A stretch of 64,000 nt of DNA from Sinorhizobium americanum (GCF_001651855.1 NZ_LNQC01000052.1:48195-112194), one strand, 5' to 3'; numbered from the stretch's first letter, positions 29,447 to 39,111 are shown. Notes: a model not told the origin generated them from the letters alone. Program-made: numbers and translations.

Positions 29447-30272
29447 ATGGCTGTGCTCCCGCAATTCACAAGCCTGCGCGGTGCCGCTGTCGAAGCGATC
29501 CGTGCAAGCGACCTGACCGTCAAAACGGACCTCGCGCAGGAGGCCGCACGCCGCTGGCAGGCACGAACGCTCTCCTTGCGCTCGCCGCTCGATCGGCCGA
29601 TGCCCGCAAGGCCCGGGCGGCCAGAGAGGCCCGTCCTCACGCCGCCGACGCGTGTCAAGCGGCGTTCCCTTGGCTCATTAAAGGGCCGAATCGCCCTCCT
29701 TCACGCCATTGCCCATATCGAACTGAATGCCGTCGATCTCGCACTCGATATCGTCGCGCGCTTCGCCACGGAACCTGTGCCGCAATCCTTTTTCGACGGA
29801 TGGATGCAGGTCGCCTTCGAGGAGGCCAAGCATTTTCGGCTGGTGCGGCAGAGGCTTAACGATCTGGGAGCGGACTATGGCGACCTGCCCGCCCACGACG
29901 GACTGTGGCAGGCGGCCCACGACACGCGCCGATCTGACCGCGCGGCTGGCCGTCGTGCCGCTCATCCTCGAGGCGCGCGGCTTGGACGTCACTCCGGCGC
30001 TGCAGGTGAAGATGCGCGAGACCGGCGATCATCAAAGCGCTGCCGTTCTCGACGTCATCTATGAGGACGAGAAGGGCCACGTCGCCGTCGGCGCCAAATG
30101 GTTCCGCTTCCTCTGCGCCAGGCAGAAGAAGGACCCGGCCGCCACGTTCCAGGCACTGGTGCGTGCGAATTTCCGCGGGCCGCTGAAGGCGCCCTTCAAC
30201 GACGTGGCGCGCGCCGAGGCCGGCCTGACGCCATCGTTCTACCGATCGATGACGGCCTCCACCAACATCTAA
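29447..30272 (+). pseudogene. DUF455 ferritin-like protein with one-base frameshift
   Basis: From ATG 29447 the frame encodes a DUF455 (ferritin-like helical) protein up to about 29926 (..AHIELNAVDLALDIV.., FEEAKHF). The second half (DLTARLAVVPLILEARGLDV, EDEKGHVAVG) continues in another frame to 30272. Removing the C at 29927 joins the halves into one uninterrupted protein of normal length, so there is a single inserted base. It is either a recent pseudogene or a sequence error. The function of DUF455 proteins is not known; the EEAKHF and DEKGHVAVG motifs could be metal ligands. Likely co-transcribed with the peroxiredoxin. Confidence 0.8.
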
Positions 30273-30363
30273 CGAAAAACACCAACGCTTTATTAACCCT
30301 AATAAAGTGTAATCGCCCCCGGGGCAAAACGCGAGTTTGGGTCGCATCTGGCGGGGGTGAGCG

Positions 30364-31698
30364 GTGTCTATTCGTCCGGAAAACCGGGGGTTCGGCAAAC
30401 GCCGGGAAAGTCACGTTCTGATTCTCGCAAGCGGAGACAGGGTTCGTCACATGACGGTCCGTCCCTGGATGGCTGCCGGCGTCACGTCGCTCATCGGCAT
30501 CTTCGGCATCGGCTATCTCGCCGCGACCACCTATCTCGTGCTGCGCGATGATCTGATCGGCGGCACGATCGCACGTCAAGCGCGCATGCAGCATGAATAC
30601 GAAGACCGAATCACGGCGCTTCGTGCACAGATCGACCGAGTGACGAGCCGGCAATTGCTGGACCAGCAGATCGTCGAGGAAAAGGTCGATAAGCTCCTGC
30701 ATCAGCAATTGGAGCTTGCCTCCCGCAGTGGCAGGCTTGGCACATTGGCAGAGAACGCCGAACCGCCGACGGGCGGAGAAGCGGCGGCACTGCCGGAGCC
30801 CGAACCGCTCGCCTACGGGGAACGCGCCGACGCCCAAGACGGCATCGAGGCGATCGAAGAGATCATGGGCATGGCAGCAGAGAAGGCTGCGGTGCCAGGG
30901 CCGGCCCCGGCGCTCGGCTATGCGCCGCAACCGCAGTTGAACGACCACAGGGAGACCATTTCGGATCGAACGGATCGTATCTTTTCCAAGGTGACCCTCT
31001 CGCTGAAAGACGTCGAACGCGACCAGATGGCGCATGTGCTGCAATTGACGAGCAAGGCACAGAGCACCTCCGAAGCGATCCGCTCGATCGTCGAGCGTAC
31101 AGGTGTCGTTCTCCCGGAGCCGAAGACGACCGACACTTCCGCTGCTGCGGTTTCGGCCGAGCGGACGGCGGTCGGTGGCCCCTACGTCGAACCGCAGAGC
31201 CAGGACGAATTCGAGCGGTCGCTCGCCGCACTCGACAGCGCCCTTGTCGGCCTTGAGGAGACCCGAAACGCCGCGCGAAGGCTGCCCCTCGAAAGCCCGG
31301 CGCCGGCCAGCGACGTGACCAGCAGTTTCGGAAATCGTCTGGATCCCTTTCTCGGACGATTGGCGCTTCACGCCGGCATCGACTTCCGTGCCGCGACCGG
31401 CACGCGCATTCGCTCGACCGCAGCGGGAACCGTGACAACAGCCCGGCATGCGGGCGGATACGGCAATATGATCGAAATCGACCATGGTAACGGTGTCTCG
31501 ACCCGCTATGCACACCTCGCCGTTGTCCTCGTGCATGTTGGCGATCGGGTCGAAGCCGATCAGGTGATCGCCCAATCAGGCAGCACGGGACGCTCCACCG
31601 GACCACATCTGCATTACGAAGTTCGATTGAATGGCCTGGCGGTCGATCCGATGCGCTTCCTCAGCGCCGGTACAAAGCTCGCCGGCTATTTGAACTGA
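30364..31698 (+). CDS. M23 family (LytM-type) endopeptidase
   Basis: A 444-residue membrane-anchored protein. A hydrophobic helix near 35-60 is followed by a coiled coil (about 70-125) and a variable linker. The C-terminal LytM domain carries the zinc ligands HAGIDFRA and HLHYEV. Such proteins cut peptidoglycan cross-links or activate amidases during growth and division. GTG 30364 follows GGGGGTGA. The C-terminal domain looks catalytically complete. Confidence 0.9.
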   Translation: MSIRPENRGFGKRRESHVLILASGDRVRHMTVRPWMAAGVTSLIGIFGIGYLAATTYLVLRDDLIGGTIARQARMQHEYEDRITALRAQIDRVTSRQLLDQQIVEEKVDKLLHQQLELASRSGRLGTLAENAEPPTGGEAAALPEPEPLAYGERADAQDGIEAIEEIMGMAAEKAAVPGPAPALGYAPQPQLNDHRETISDRTDRIFSKVTLSLKDVERDQMAHVLQLTSKAQSTSEAIRSIVERTGVVLPEPKTTDTSAAAVSAERTAVGGPYVEPQSQDEFERSLAALDSALVGLEETRNAARRLPLESPAPASDVTSSFGNRLDPFLGRLALHAGIDFRAATGTRIRSTAAGTVTTARHAGGYGNMIEIDHGNGVSTRYAHLAVVLVHVGDRVEADQVIAQSGSTGRSTGPHLHYEVRLNGLAVDPMRFLSAGTKLAGYLN

Positions 31699-31791
31699 CC
31701 CATAAACCGCCCTCCACGCAGTCGGCAGTCGGCAAGAAAAGCAAAAGAATCGCATCTATTTACCGTCCCAAGCGTCAACGTGCTGGATTTC

Positions 31792-31820
31792 TTGACTTTC
31801 GGCGCCTTTCGTCTTAAGAG
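31792..31820 (+). promoter_or_regulatory. Possible promoter of the helicase gene
   Basis: TTGACT (31792-31797) and TAAGAG (31815-31820) have 17-base spacing. The resulting leader would be about 65-70 bases. Confidence 0.45.
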
Positions 31821-31893
31821 CGCCGCCACAGGATGGTGATTTTCCATCGATCGATCAGTGTTCTATTGAACCGGAACGGAAACAGTTTCCCCT

Positions 31894-33399
31894 TTGACCA
31901 ATTTTGCTGACCTTGGCCTGAGCCAAAAAGTTCTCTCCGCAGTTACCGACGCGGGCTATGCAACGCCGACACCGATCCAAGCGGGCGCCATACCCCCGGC
32001 CCTCCAGCGTCGCGACATCCTGGGCATCGCGCAGACCGGCACGGGCAAGACGGCGTCCTTCGTCTTGCCGATGCTGACGCTCCTTGAAAAGGGGCGCGCG
32101 CGTGCACGCATGCCGCGCACCTTGATTTTGGAGCCGACCCGTGAGCTTGCGGCGCAGGTGGCGGAGAACTTCGACAAGTACGGCAAGAATCACAAGCTCA
32201 ACATCGCGCTTCTGATCGGCGGCGTCTCCTTCGAGGATCAGGACCGCAAGCTCGAGCGCGGCGCCGACGTCCTGATCTGCACGCCAGGCCGCCTGCTCGA
32301 TCATTTCGAGCGTGGCAAGCTGCTGATGACCGGCGTGGAAATTCTCGTCATCGACGAGGCCGATCGCATGCTCGACATGGGCTTCATCCCGGATATCGAG
32401 CGGATCGCCAAGCTCATCCCCTTCACCCGGCAGACGCTGTTCTTCTCGGCGACCATGCCGCCGGAAATCCAGAAACTCGCCGACCGGTTCCTGCAGAACC
32501 CCGAGCGGATCGAAGTCGCCCGCCCGGCCTCGACGGCAACGACGGTGACGCAGCGCTTCGTCGCCGCGCACGCCAAGGATTACGAGAAGCGCGCCGTCTT
32601 GCGGGATCTCATCCGCGCCCAGGATGAGTTGAAGAACGCGATCATCTTCTGCAACCGCAAGAAGGATGTCGCCGATCTCTTCCGCTCGCTCGACCGGCAC
32701 GGCTTCTCGGTCGGCGCGCTGCACGGCGACATGGACCAGCGCTCGCGCATGACGATGCTGGCCAACTTCAAGGACGGCAACATCAAGCTGCTCGTGGCCT
32801 CCGACGTCGCTGCACGCGGGCTCGACATTCCGGACGTCAGCCACGTCTTCAATTTCGACGTGCCGATCCATGCGGAAGACTATGTTCACCGGATCGGCCG
32901 TACGGGCCGGGCCGGACGCTCCGGCGCCTCCTTCACGATCGTGACGAAGCGTGACACGAAGTTTTCGGATGCCATCGAGAAGCTGATCGGCCAGAAGGTC
33001 GACTGGCTGAACGGAGATCTCTCCGAACTCCCCGAGCCGATGGAAAGCCATGACAGCCGGCGCGAGCGCGGCCGCGATGGGCGCAAGGATCGCAAAAAAG
33101 ATGTGGAACGCTCCGGTCGGGTGCGTGGCGATCATAAATCCGATACGACCCGTCTCGATAATGTGACCGAATTCGAACCAGTCGCGGAAAGGGCAGAAGC
33201 GGTGAAATCGGAACGTAGTGCCGACAACAGGCAGAGCCATGCGAGCCGCCACGATCGTCCCAGCCGTTCGCAGAACGCCGCCAATGACGACAATCGCGAC
33301 CGTCGCAACCGCAACCGCCGCGATCATGACGATGGCCCGACGCCCGTCGGCTTCGGCGACGAAATTCCAGCCTTCATGCTGATCGCCGGCAAGGCATGA
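31894..33399 (+). CDS. DEAD-box RNA helicase, RhlE type
   Basis: A 501-residue ATP-dependent RNA helicase, probably for ribosome assembly or RNA decay at low temperature. The Q motif (YATPTPIQAGAI), Walker A AQTGTGKT, VIDEADRMLDMGF, SAT and HRIGRTGRAG motifs are all present in order. The last 110 residues are a hydrophilic Arg/Asp-rich tail of the RhlE kind. The start is TTG 31894, the only candidate just before the conserved N-terminus; the ribosome site is weak. Confidence 0.92.
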   Translation: MTNFADLGLSQKVLSAVTDAGYATPTPIQAGAIPPALQRRDILGIAQTGTGKTASFVLPMLTLLEKGRARARMPRTLILEPTRELAAQVAENFDKYGKNHKLNIALLIGGVSFEDQDRKLERGADVLICTPGRLLDHFERGKLLMTGVEILVIDEADRMLDMGFIPDIERIAKLIPFTRQTLFFSATMPPEIQKLADRFLQNPERIEVARPASTATTVTQRFVAAHAKDYEKRAVLRDLIRAQDELKNAIIFCNRKKDVADLFRSLDRHGFSVGALHGDMDQRSRMTMLANFKDGNIKLLVASDVAARGLDIPDVSHVFNFDVPIHAEDYVHRIGRTGRAGRSGASFTIVTKRDTKFSDAIEKLIGQKVDWLNGDLSELPEPMESHDSRRERGRDGRKDRKKDVERSGRVRGDHKSDTTRLDNVTEFEPVAERAEAVKSERSADNRQSHASRHDRPSRSQNAANDDNRDRRNRNRRDHDDGPTPVGFGDEIPAFMLIAGKA

Positions 33400-33409
33400 C
33401 CGCCACTCC

Positions 33410-33817
33410 ATGGCTTTCCCCGGCATCGATTTTCCCGGCCTCGGCTGCGGCCTGGCGATCCTGCGGGACGGCAAGATCCTTCTCTGCCGGCGCCTGAAGG
33501 CGCCGGAGGCCGGCCACTGGAGCATTGTCGGCGGCAAGGTCGACCACATGGAGCGCGCCGAGGATGCCGCACGCCGGGAAGCGGAAGAGGAAAGCGGCCT
33601 CTCGATCCATTCGACGCGGTTTCTCTGCATCAGCGAGCAGATGATCGAGGCCGACCGGCAGCACTGGATCTCGCTGATCTATGCGACGGATGATTTTTCC
33701 GGCGAGCCCCGCCTCACCGAACCGGACAAGCTTTCTCACATAGGCTGGTTCGATCTTAGCGCCCTGCCCCAGCCACTGTCGCGCTTCGCGGCGGATGCCG
33801 TGCGCGCACTCGGCTAA
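33410..33817 (+). CDS. Nudix hydrolase
   Basis: A 135-residue hydrolase of nucleoside diphosphates linked to another group. The full Nudix box is present (GKVDHMERAEDAARREAEEE followed by SGL), with the REAEEESGL metal-binding helix. ATG 33410 lies 10 bases after the helicase stop, so the two genes are probably co-transcribed. The substrate could be a modified nucleotide or a sugar nucleotide. Confidence 0.9.
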   Translation: MAFPGIDFPGLGCGLAILRDGKILLCRRLKAPEAGHWSIVGGKVDHMERAEDAARREAEEESGLSIHSTRFLCISEQMIEADRQHWISLIYATDDFSGEPRLTEPDKLSHIGWFDLSALPQPLSRFAADAVRALG

Positions 33818-33827
33818 GGCCGCACAC

Positions 33828-34145
33828 TCACTTCTTCGCCCTGAGCGCGGCTGAATAGGCCAGCTTCACCCAGCGGGCCATCTCGTCCGGATCGTCATAG
33901 GCCGAATCAGGAATGCTCCAATAGGGCATTTTCACCGGCTTGCCTTTGCCGTCATAGGCCCATTGCCGGGCGCCGGCCTCCTCCAGCTGCAGAGCGGTTT
34001 CGGCGTCACCCTTCAGAAGGATCTCCCCGTCGACCTCGACGGCAAGAATGACGCCATCGCAATAGATGCCCTTGCCCCCGAACATGCGGCGAATGCTGAT
34101 CGGCCCCAATGCCTGAAACATTTCTTCGATCGCACCATTGTCCAT
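33828..34145 (-). CDS. TfoX N-terminal domain protein
   Basis: A 105-residue protein consisting only of the TfoX N-terminal domain (IRRMFGGKGIYCDGVILAVEVDG). In gamma-proteobacteria full TfoX regulates competence; single-domain proteins like this one are common in rhizobia with no known role. It starts three bases after the stop of the upstream molybdopterin gene, so it is the last gene of that operon. Confidence 0.85.
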   Translation of the reverse strand: MDNGAIEEMFQALGPISIRRMFGGKGIYCDGVILAVEVDGEILLKGDAETALQLEEAGARQWAYDGKGKPVKMPYWSIPDSAYDDPDEMARWVKLAYSAALRAKK

Positions 34146-34148
34146 CGC

Positions 34149-35765
34149 TCACTCCTTCAATGTGCCGCCGGCGGCCAGGACTGCTTCGGGCGTATCGACA
34201 TCGAGGCGCGCGGCGGCACCCAGTTCGACATCGAGCACCGGAAGACCGCAGCGTTCGATTATGTCCCTCGCGCCCACATCGCCTAGGAGTTGCCGCACGG
34301 AAGCAAAGGTGGATCGCGGCAGGATGACCGGGTTTCCGCGCTGCCCCTCGGAAACCGCTCGCACGACTGCTCCGCCGGATTCGGCGTCGAAAGCCGCAAT
34401 CATCTTTGCCAGATGCTCGGACGTGACACCCGGCATGTCCGCCAGCATCACCAGCATGCCGACCGCTTCCGCTCCCGCGGCCGACAGACCTGCAATAAGC
34501 GACGACGCCATCCCGCTCTCGTAATCCGGGTTCGAGGCAAACGTCACCGGCAGGCCGGAGAGTGCTGCCCGGATCTCTTGCTCGCGGTACCCGGTGACCA
34601 CGACGACCTTGCCTTTGCCGCCGGCCAGTGCCGTCTCGACGGAGCGGCGAACGAGCGGGATGCCATCGAACTCGGCAAGAAGTTTGTGCCGCCCCGCGGG
34701 TCCCATCCGGCTTGCCCGGCCCGCCGCCAGCACGACGATCGCGACCGGCCCGGGCCGCGGTCTGACGGCTGTTTCCCGCGGCTGCGGCCGCGCTGGAATT
34801 TCCTTCAGCAGGCCACCGACGCCGAGACCGGTGATGTCGGCCGGGCTCGGCCACTCGCCGGCGAGCAGCCGGTCGAGGATCCAATCGAAGCCATTTTCCC
34901 TGGGGCTGCGGGCGCAGCCGGGTGCACCGATGACGGGGATTTCGCCCAGGCGACCAAGAACGAGCAGGTTGCCTGGGTCGACGGGCATGCCGACATGCTC
35001 GACGGTGCCGCCGGCGCGCCGGATCGCCTCGGGCACCACATCGTCAGGGTCGGCAACGGCGGAAGCGCCGAAGACGATCAGCAGGTCATGTGAAGCTGTA
35101 AGTTCGGCAATCGCCCCGGCGACGGCCGTCTCGCTGTGAGGGACGCGACGCTCCGTATCCAGGCTGCTGCCGGATTGGGCGAGCCGCGCCGCTAGCACAG
35201 CACGCGTCTTGTCCATCACCTGGCGCTTCAGCGACGGCAATTCGGTTGCGATCAAGGCCGCACGCCGCGGCACAAAGGGTTTCACTTCAAAGGCGGGCCC
35301 AGCGCGAAGCGCGGCAGCTGCTTGCTCGACGAAATGTTCCGGCACGGCCAACGGGATGATCTTAATGGTGGCCACCATGTCACCCGCACTGATGGCGACA
35401 TGGTCGGCAAGACAGGCAAGCGTGATCGCCGGATCGATGCGGTTCACTTGATCGACAATGGTATCATTTGCGACGAAAAGCCCCGGCACTGTCGCGTACA
35501 CATTGACGCGGCCGGTCGCGGCTGGCGAGAAACGTAGATGGTCGGGGGCGATGGCGGCGGCAATCCGAGCCGCGGCCTCATCTTCCGGCAGGTCGCCGGG
35601 ATCGAGTCGGGCAACGATGACTTCCTGGATATTGGCGTCGCTAAGCATGGCGAGATCACCCGGGCTCAGGCGATGGCCTTTCGCCAGCTTGCCTGCCTCG
35701 CTCTTCACCGCATGCGCCAAAATAGCGCCTTCCGCTTGCGCAAGCGGCACAGGACCAAACCTCAT
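34149..35765 (-). CDS. Molybdopterin-binding domain fused to MobA/MocA-like nucleotidyltransferase
   Basis: A 538-residue two-domain protein. The N-terminal 320 residues resemble the MoaB/MogA/MoeA-type molybdopterin-binding fold (LIVFGASAVADPDDVVPEAI). The C-terminal 200 residues are an NTP-transferase domain with the nucleotide motif VLAAGRASRMGP followed by KLLAEFDG and an LADMPGV metal-binding motif. By homology class it transfers CMP or GMP to molybdopterin for a xanthine-dehydrogenase/CODH-family enzyme. ATGA overlap with the upstream XdhC-like gene. Confidence 0.88.
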   Translation of the reverse strand: MRFGPVPLAQAEGAILAHAVKSEAGKLAKGHRLSPGDLAMLSDANIQEVIVARLDPGDLPEDEAAARIAAAIAPDHLRFSPAATGRVNVYATVPGLFVANDTIVDQVNRIDPAITLACLADHVAISAGDMVATIKIIPLAVPEHFVEQAAAALRAGPAFEVKPFVPRRAALIATELPSLKRQVMDKTRAVLAARLAQSGSSLDTERRVPHSETAVAGAIAELTASHDLLIVFGASAVADPDDVVPEAIRRAGGTVEHVGMPVDPGNLLVLGRLGEIPVIGAPGCARSPRENGFDWILDRLLAGEWPSPADITGLGVGGLLKEIPARPQPRETAVRPRPGPVAIVVLAAGRASRMGPAGRHKLLAEFDGIPLVRRSVETALAGGKGKVVVVTGYREQEIRAALSGLPVTFASNPDYESGMASSLIAGLSAAGAEAVGMLVMLADMPGVTSEHLAKMIAAFDAESGGAVVRAVSEGQRGNPVILPRSTFASVRQLLGDVGARDIIERCGLPVLDVELGAAARLDVDTPEAVLAAGGTLKE

Positions 35766-36466
35766 GTTGCATGCCCCTGCTCTGCGGGATCACGATGGCG
35801 GAGCGCTTCGATGATTTCCGCAAGGACGGCGACGGCGATCTCGGCGGGGCTCGCGGCGCCGATATCAATGCCGATCGGCGCCCTGATGCGGCCGATTGCC
35901 TCTTGTGACACGCCCGCCGACCGCAATCTTTCGACGCGCGACGCATGGGTCTTGCGGCTGCCGAGCGCGCCGACATAGAAGCAGCCCGCCTCGAGGGCGG
36001 CCCGGATCGGATAGTCGTCGATTTTTGGGTCGTGGGTGACAGCCGCCAGGGCCGTATAGCGGTCGAGCGGGCGCGTCGGCAGAACATCTTCCGGCCAATC
36101 CGCCAGAAGCTCGATGGCCTGGAACCGCTCGGCCGTCGCGAAGGCGGTGCGCGGGTCTATGATCGTCATATCGAAGCCGGCGACCGGCGCCAGCCGCGCC
36201 AGCGCCTGGGAGATGTGGACGGCACCGATGACGACCAACCGCGGCGGCGGCAGGTAGACGTTGATGAAGATGGATCGTTCATCGAGCGCCGAAAGTTTGG
36301 GACGACCCGACCGAAGCGTTTCAGAGATTGCAGCCTCCCATTCGGCCGGGAATGCTTCGCCCTCGATGAAGGCCTGCGCGCGGCCGCTCGAAGTATCATT
36401 GACGACCACGGCGGCCCGCCGTGCCGACCGCGCCTCATTCAGCTTCTCAAGAGTGGACAGTTGCAT
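35762..36466 (-). CDS. XdhC C-terminal (Rossmann) domain protein
   Basis: A 234-residue protein corresponding to the second half of XdhC. The Rossmann-like domain shows RLVVIGAVHISQALARLA, DPRTAFA, HDPKIDD, VGALGSRKTHASR and the family ending APIGIDIGAASPAEIAVAVLAEI. XdhC-type proteins bind and protect the sulfurated Mo cofactor and hand it to the apo-enzyme. In classical XdhC the N-terminal XdhC/CoxI domain is part of the same chain; here it is encoded by the next gene upstream, four bases away. Confidence 0.88.
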   Translation of the reverse strand: MQLSTLEKLNEARSARRAAVVVNDTSSGRAQAFIEGEAFPAEWEAAISETLRSGRPKLSALDERSIFINVYLPPPRLVVIGAVHISQALARLAPVAGFDMTIIDPRTAFATAERFQAIELLADWPEDVLPTRPLDRYTALAAVTHDPKIDDYPIRAALEAGCFYVGALGSRKTHASRVERLRSAGVSQEAIGRIRAPIGIDIGAASPAEIAVAVLAEIIEALRHRDPAEQGHAT

Positions 36467-36470
36467 GGTC

Positions 36471-36803
36471 TCAGCCGTCTATCCGCTCAACATAGACCCG
36501 GATTCGACCGCCGCAGGACAGGCCGACCCGCCATGCCGTTTCGTCAGCGACGCCGAATTCCAGGACGGTCGGGAGGCCCGATGCGATCACGTCGGCCGCT
36601 TCGCCGACGACGGCGCCTTCAACGCAACCGCCCGACACAGAGCCCTCAAAGTTGCCCTCGCCGTCAATGACCAGATGACTGCCGACTGGGCGGGGTGCGG
36701 AGCCCCAAGTCTCGATGACCGTCGCCAAGGCCACGGCGCGGCCTTGCCCGTGCCATGCCTCGGCGATCTCCAACGGGTCGAGCATCTTCGCGTCGTTCGT
36801 CAT
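36471..36803 (-). CDS. XdhC/CoxI N-terminal domain protein
   Basis: A 110-residue protein with the CoxI/XdhC N-terminal pattern: VALATVIETWGSAPRPVGSH, then GSVSGGCVEGAVVGEA and LSCGGRIRVYVE. The two cysteines in SGGCVEG and SCGG are the conserved ones. ATG 36803 is the start; longer readings overlap the upstream VWA gene. It pairs with the separate XdhC_C protein just downstream. Confidence 0.88.
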   Translation of the reverse strand: MTNDAKMLDPLEIAEAWHGQGRAVALATVIETWGSAPRPVGSHLVIDGEGNFEGSVSGGCVEGAVVGEAADVIASGLPTVLEFGVADETAWRVGLSCGGRIRVYVERIDG

Positions 36804-36855
36804 ATTCTTGGCACTCCCGTTCTTCCCTCTTAGATCATGGCGATGCAGGCACAGT

Positions 36856-38154
36856 TCAACCCACATCGCCGTTGCCGCTAAAAATGGCGCGAGCCGGAGT
36901 CGCGGCGGCGCGCCGTGAATCAAGGAAGCGCCGTGGATCGGCGTCGCGGCTCCGCTCACCCGACAGGGACTTCACCAGTTCGGCGACGGATTCGAGATTG
37001 TGCACGCTCCGAAATTCATCGACATGCGGCAGCATGGCCCTGACACCGCGGGCCCGCGCCTCGAAACCCTCGAAGCGCAGCAGCGGATTGAGCCAGATCA
37101 GCCGGCGGCAGGAGCGATGCAGGCGATCCATCTCGATCTCGAGCTGCACCGTGTCGTCACGCTCGAGGCCGTCGGTCATCAAGAGGACGATAGCGCCCTG
37201 CCCCAGCACACGCCGAGACCAACGACGGTTGAACTCGTGCAGCGTTTCGCCGATGCGCGTACCGCCTGACCAGTCCTTGACCGCAGCGACGCACTCGTCG
37301 AGCGCCTCGTCGGGATCACGGTTGCGCATTTGGCGGGTGACGTTCGTCAGCCTGGTGCCGAAGAGAAAGGTCTCAACGCGGTGGCGCTCTTCTGTCAGTG
37401 CATGCAGGAAATGCAGGAAAACCCTCGTGTACTGCGTCATCGAGCCCGAGATATCCGCAAGCACGACGAGCGGCGGATGCCTGAGACGCGGCTCCCGGAA
37501 GCGAGGCTGGATGAACTCGCCGCCGAGCCGCATGGCATCGCGCATGGTCGCGCGCGGATCGATCCGGGCCGGCCGATGAGACGGGCGGAAGCGCCGTGTC
37601 TTGACCCGATCGAAGGGCAAGAGCAGCGACGACATCGCCCTGCGCGCCTCGGCGATTTCTGCGGCTGTCATCTGCGCAAAATCCGCCTTGCGAAAGAGCT
37701 CGCGGCCCGAGGCGGTGAAGCGCGCGTCGATTTCGATCTGCTCCTCCTCACGAGCCTGTCGAGTGTCGTCCCGGCCGCTGAGGAGCGCTTCGCTAAGACG
37801 TGCCTCGCCGATGCGCCGCCTCCGATCATCCCTTACGCGTGCGGGGGCGACGGGCGACAATAGCGCGATCATCTTGCGGACGAGATCGCGCTTGCGCCAG
37901 AACAGGCGGAACGCTTCATCAAAAAGCGGCTGGTCCTCATGTCTCTTCACCAGCGTGCATTGGAGCGCGGTATAGAACTCTGGGCGCGACCCGATGCCGA
38001 TTGCGCCGACCGCCTCGATGGCGTCCGCAATCGCGCCCGGTCCGATCCGCATGCCTGCCCGCCGCAGCGCCCGGGCGAAGAAGACAATGTTGTCGGCAAA
38101 CTGCCCGTGGTCCCGGCGATGGCTTACTCCCGCGGCATCCGGCGCGCCCGTCAT
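36856..38154 (-). CDS. CoxE-like VWA domain protein
   Basis: A 432-residue protein with a C-terminal von Willebrand A domain; the MIDAS motif DISGSM is visible in LVVLADISGSMTQY. The N-terminal part resembles CoxE of carbon monoxide dehydrogenase clusters. With the MoxR-type ATPase upstream it forms the usual MoxR-VWA pair that drives metal-centre insertion into Mo hydroxylases. The start at ATG 38154 is four bases after the MoxR stop; longer readings overlap that gene. Confidence 0.88.
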   Translation of the reverse strand: MTGAPDAAGVSHRRDHGQFADNIVFFARALRRAGMRIGPGAIADAIEAVGAIGIGSRPEFYTALQCTLVKRHEDQPLFDEAFRLFWRKRDLVRKMIALLSPVAPARVRDDRRRRIGEARLSEALLSGRDDTRQAREEEQIEIDARFTASGRELFRKADFAQMTAAEIAEARRAMSSLLLPFDRVKTRRFRPSHRPARIDPRATMRDAMRLGGEFIQPRFREPRLRHPPLVVLADISGSMTQYTRVFLHFLHALTEERHRVETFLFGTRLTNVTRQMRNRDPDEALDECVAAVKDWSGGTRIGETLHEFNRRWSRRVLGQGAIVLLMTDGLERDDTVQLEIEMDRLHRSCRRLIWLNPLLRFEGFEARARGVRAMLPHVDEFRSVHNLESVAELVKSLSGERSRDADPRRFLDSRRAAATPARAIFSGNGDVG

Positions 38155-38158
38155 GGTG

Positions 38159-39088
38159 TCAGTCCTCAGCCGAAAGTTCGCGCTTGACTTCTTCAAGCAG
38201 CTTACGCCCTTCGGCGCCCTCGATCCGGGCGATGTCATCCTGATATTTGAGCAGCGTCCCGAGCGTATCGGCGAGGGTCTCGGGATCGAGCGCCAGCGCG
38301 TCGAGCTCGGTCAGCGCCGTCGCCCAGTCGATCGTCTCCGCGACGCCGGGATTCTTGAAGAGATCGACTGTACGGAGCTTCTGGACATAAGCGACGATCT
38401 CCCGGGAAAGCGTCGCATTGCAGCCGGGTACCTTACGCCGGATGATCTCCAGCTCCTGTGACGCGCCGGGATAGTCGACCCAATGATAGAGGCAGCGGCG
38501 CTTCAAGGCATCGTGGATTTCGCGCGTCCGGTTGGTGGTGATAATGACGATCGGCGGCTCATCGGCCCGGATCGTTCCAAGCTCGGGAATGGTCACCTGG
38601 AAATCGGAAAGCACCTCGAGGAGGAAAGCCTCGAAGGCTTCGTCGGTGCGGTCGAGCTCGTCGATCAGAAACACTGGCGCACGGCCGGCATTCGCAGAGA
38701 TCGCCTGAAGCACCGGACGGCGAATGAGGAAACGTTCCGAAAAAATGTCGCTTTCCACCCTTTGCCGGTCGACCATGCCGGCGGCCTCCGAAAGGCGGAT
38801 TTCCAGCATCTGCGCCGGGTAGTTCCATTCATAGACGGCGGATGCGACGTCGAGTCCTTCATAGCATTGCAGCCGGATCAGCGGTCGATCGAGCGAGCGC
38901 GAGAGCACCTTGGCGATTTCCGTCTTGCCGACCCCGGCCTCTCCTTCGAGAAAGAGCGGGCGCTTCATCCGGAGTGCCAGGAAAAGAACGGTGGCGAGAG
39001 CGGGTCCGGCGAGATAGTTCTCCGATTCCAGCAGCGCCATCGTCTCATCGATGGACTGCGGCATTCTGCCTGTCTCGTGTTTCGCCAT
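38159..39088 (-). CDS. MoxR family AAA+ ATPase (CoxD-like)
   Basis: A 309-residue AAA+ chaperone-like ATPase with Walker A GEAGVGKTE, Walker B FLIDELDRTDE and the MoxR-type sensor region IITTNRTREIHDALKRRC. It corresponds to CoxD, which acts with CoxE on the CODH active site. ATG 39088 follows AGAGGAGCG. It is the first gene of the six-gene leftward cluster that ends with the TfoX gene. Confidence 0.9.
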   Translation of the reverse strand: MAKHETGRMPQSIDETMALLESENYLAGPALATVLFLALRMKRPLFLEGEAGVGKTEIAKVLSRSLDRPLIRLQCYEGLDVASAVYEWNYPAQMLEIRLSEAAGMVDRQRVESDIFSERFLIRRPVLQAISANAGRAPVFLIDELDRTDEAFEAFLLEVLSDFQVTIPELGTIRADEPPIVIITTNRTREIHDALKRRCLYHWVDYPGASQELEIIRRKVPGCNATLSREIVAYVQKLRTVDLFKNPGVAETIDWATALTELDALALDPETLADTLGTLLKYQDDIARIEGAEGRKLLEEVKRELSAED

Positions 39089-39111
39089 GTTCGCTCCTCT
39101 GCCGAGGAAAA

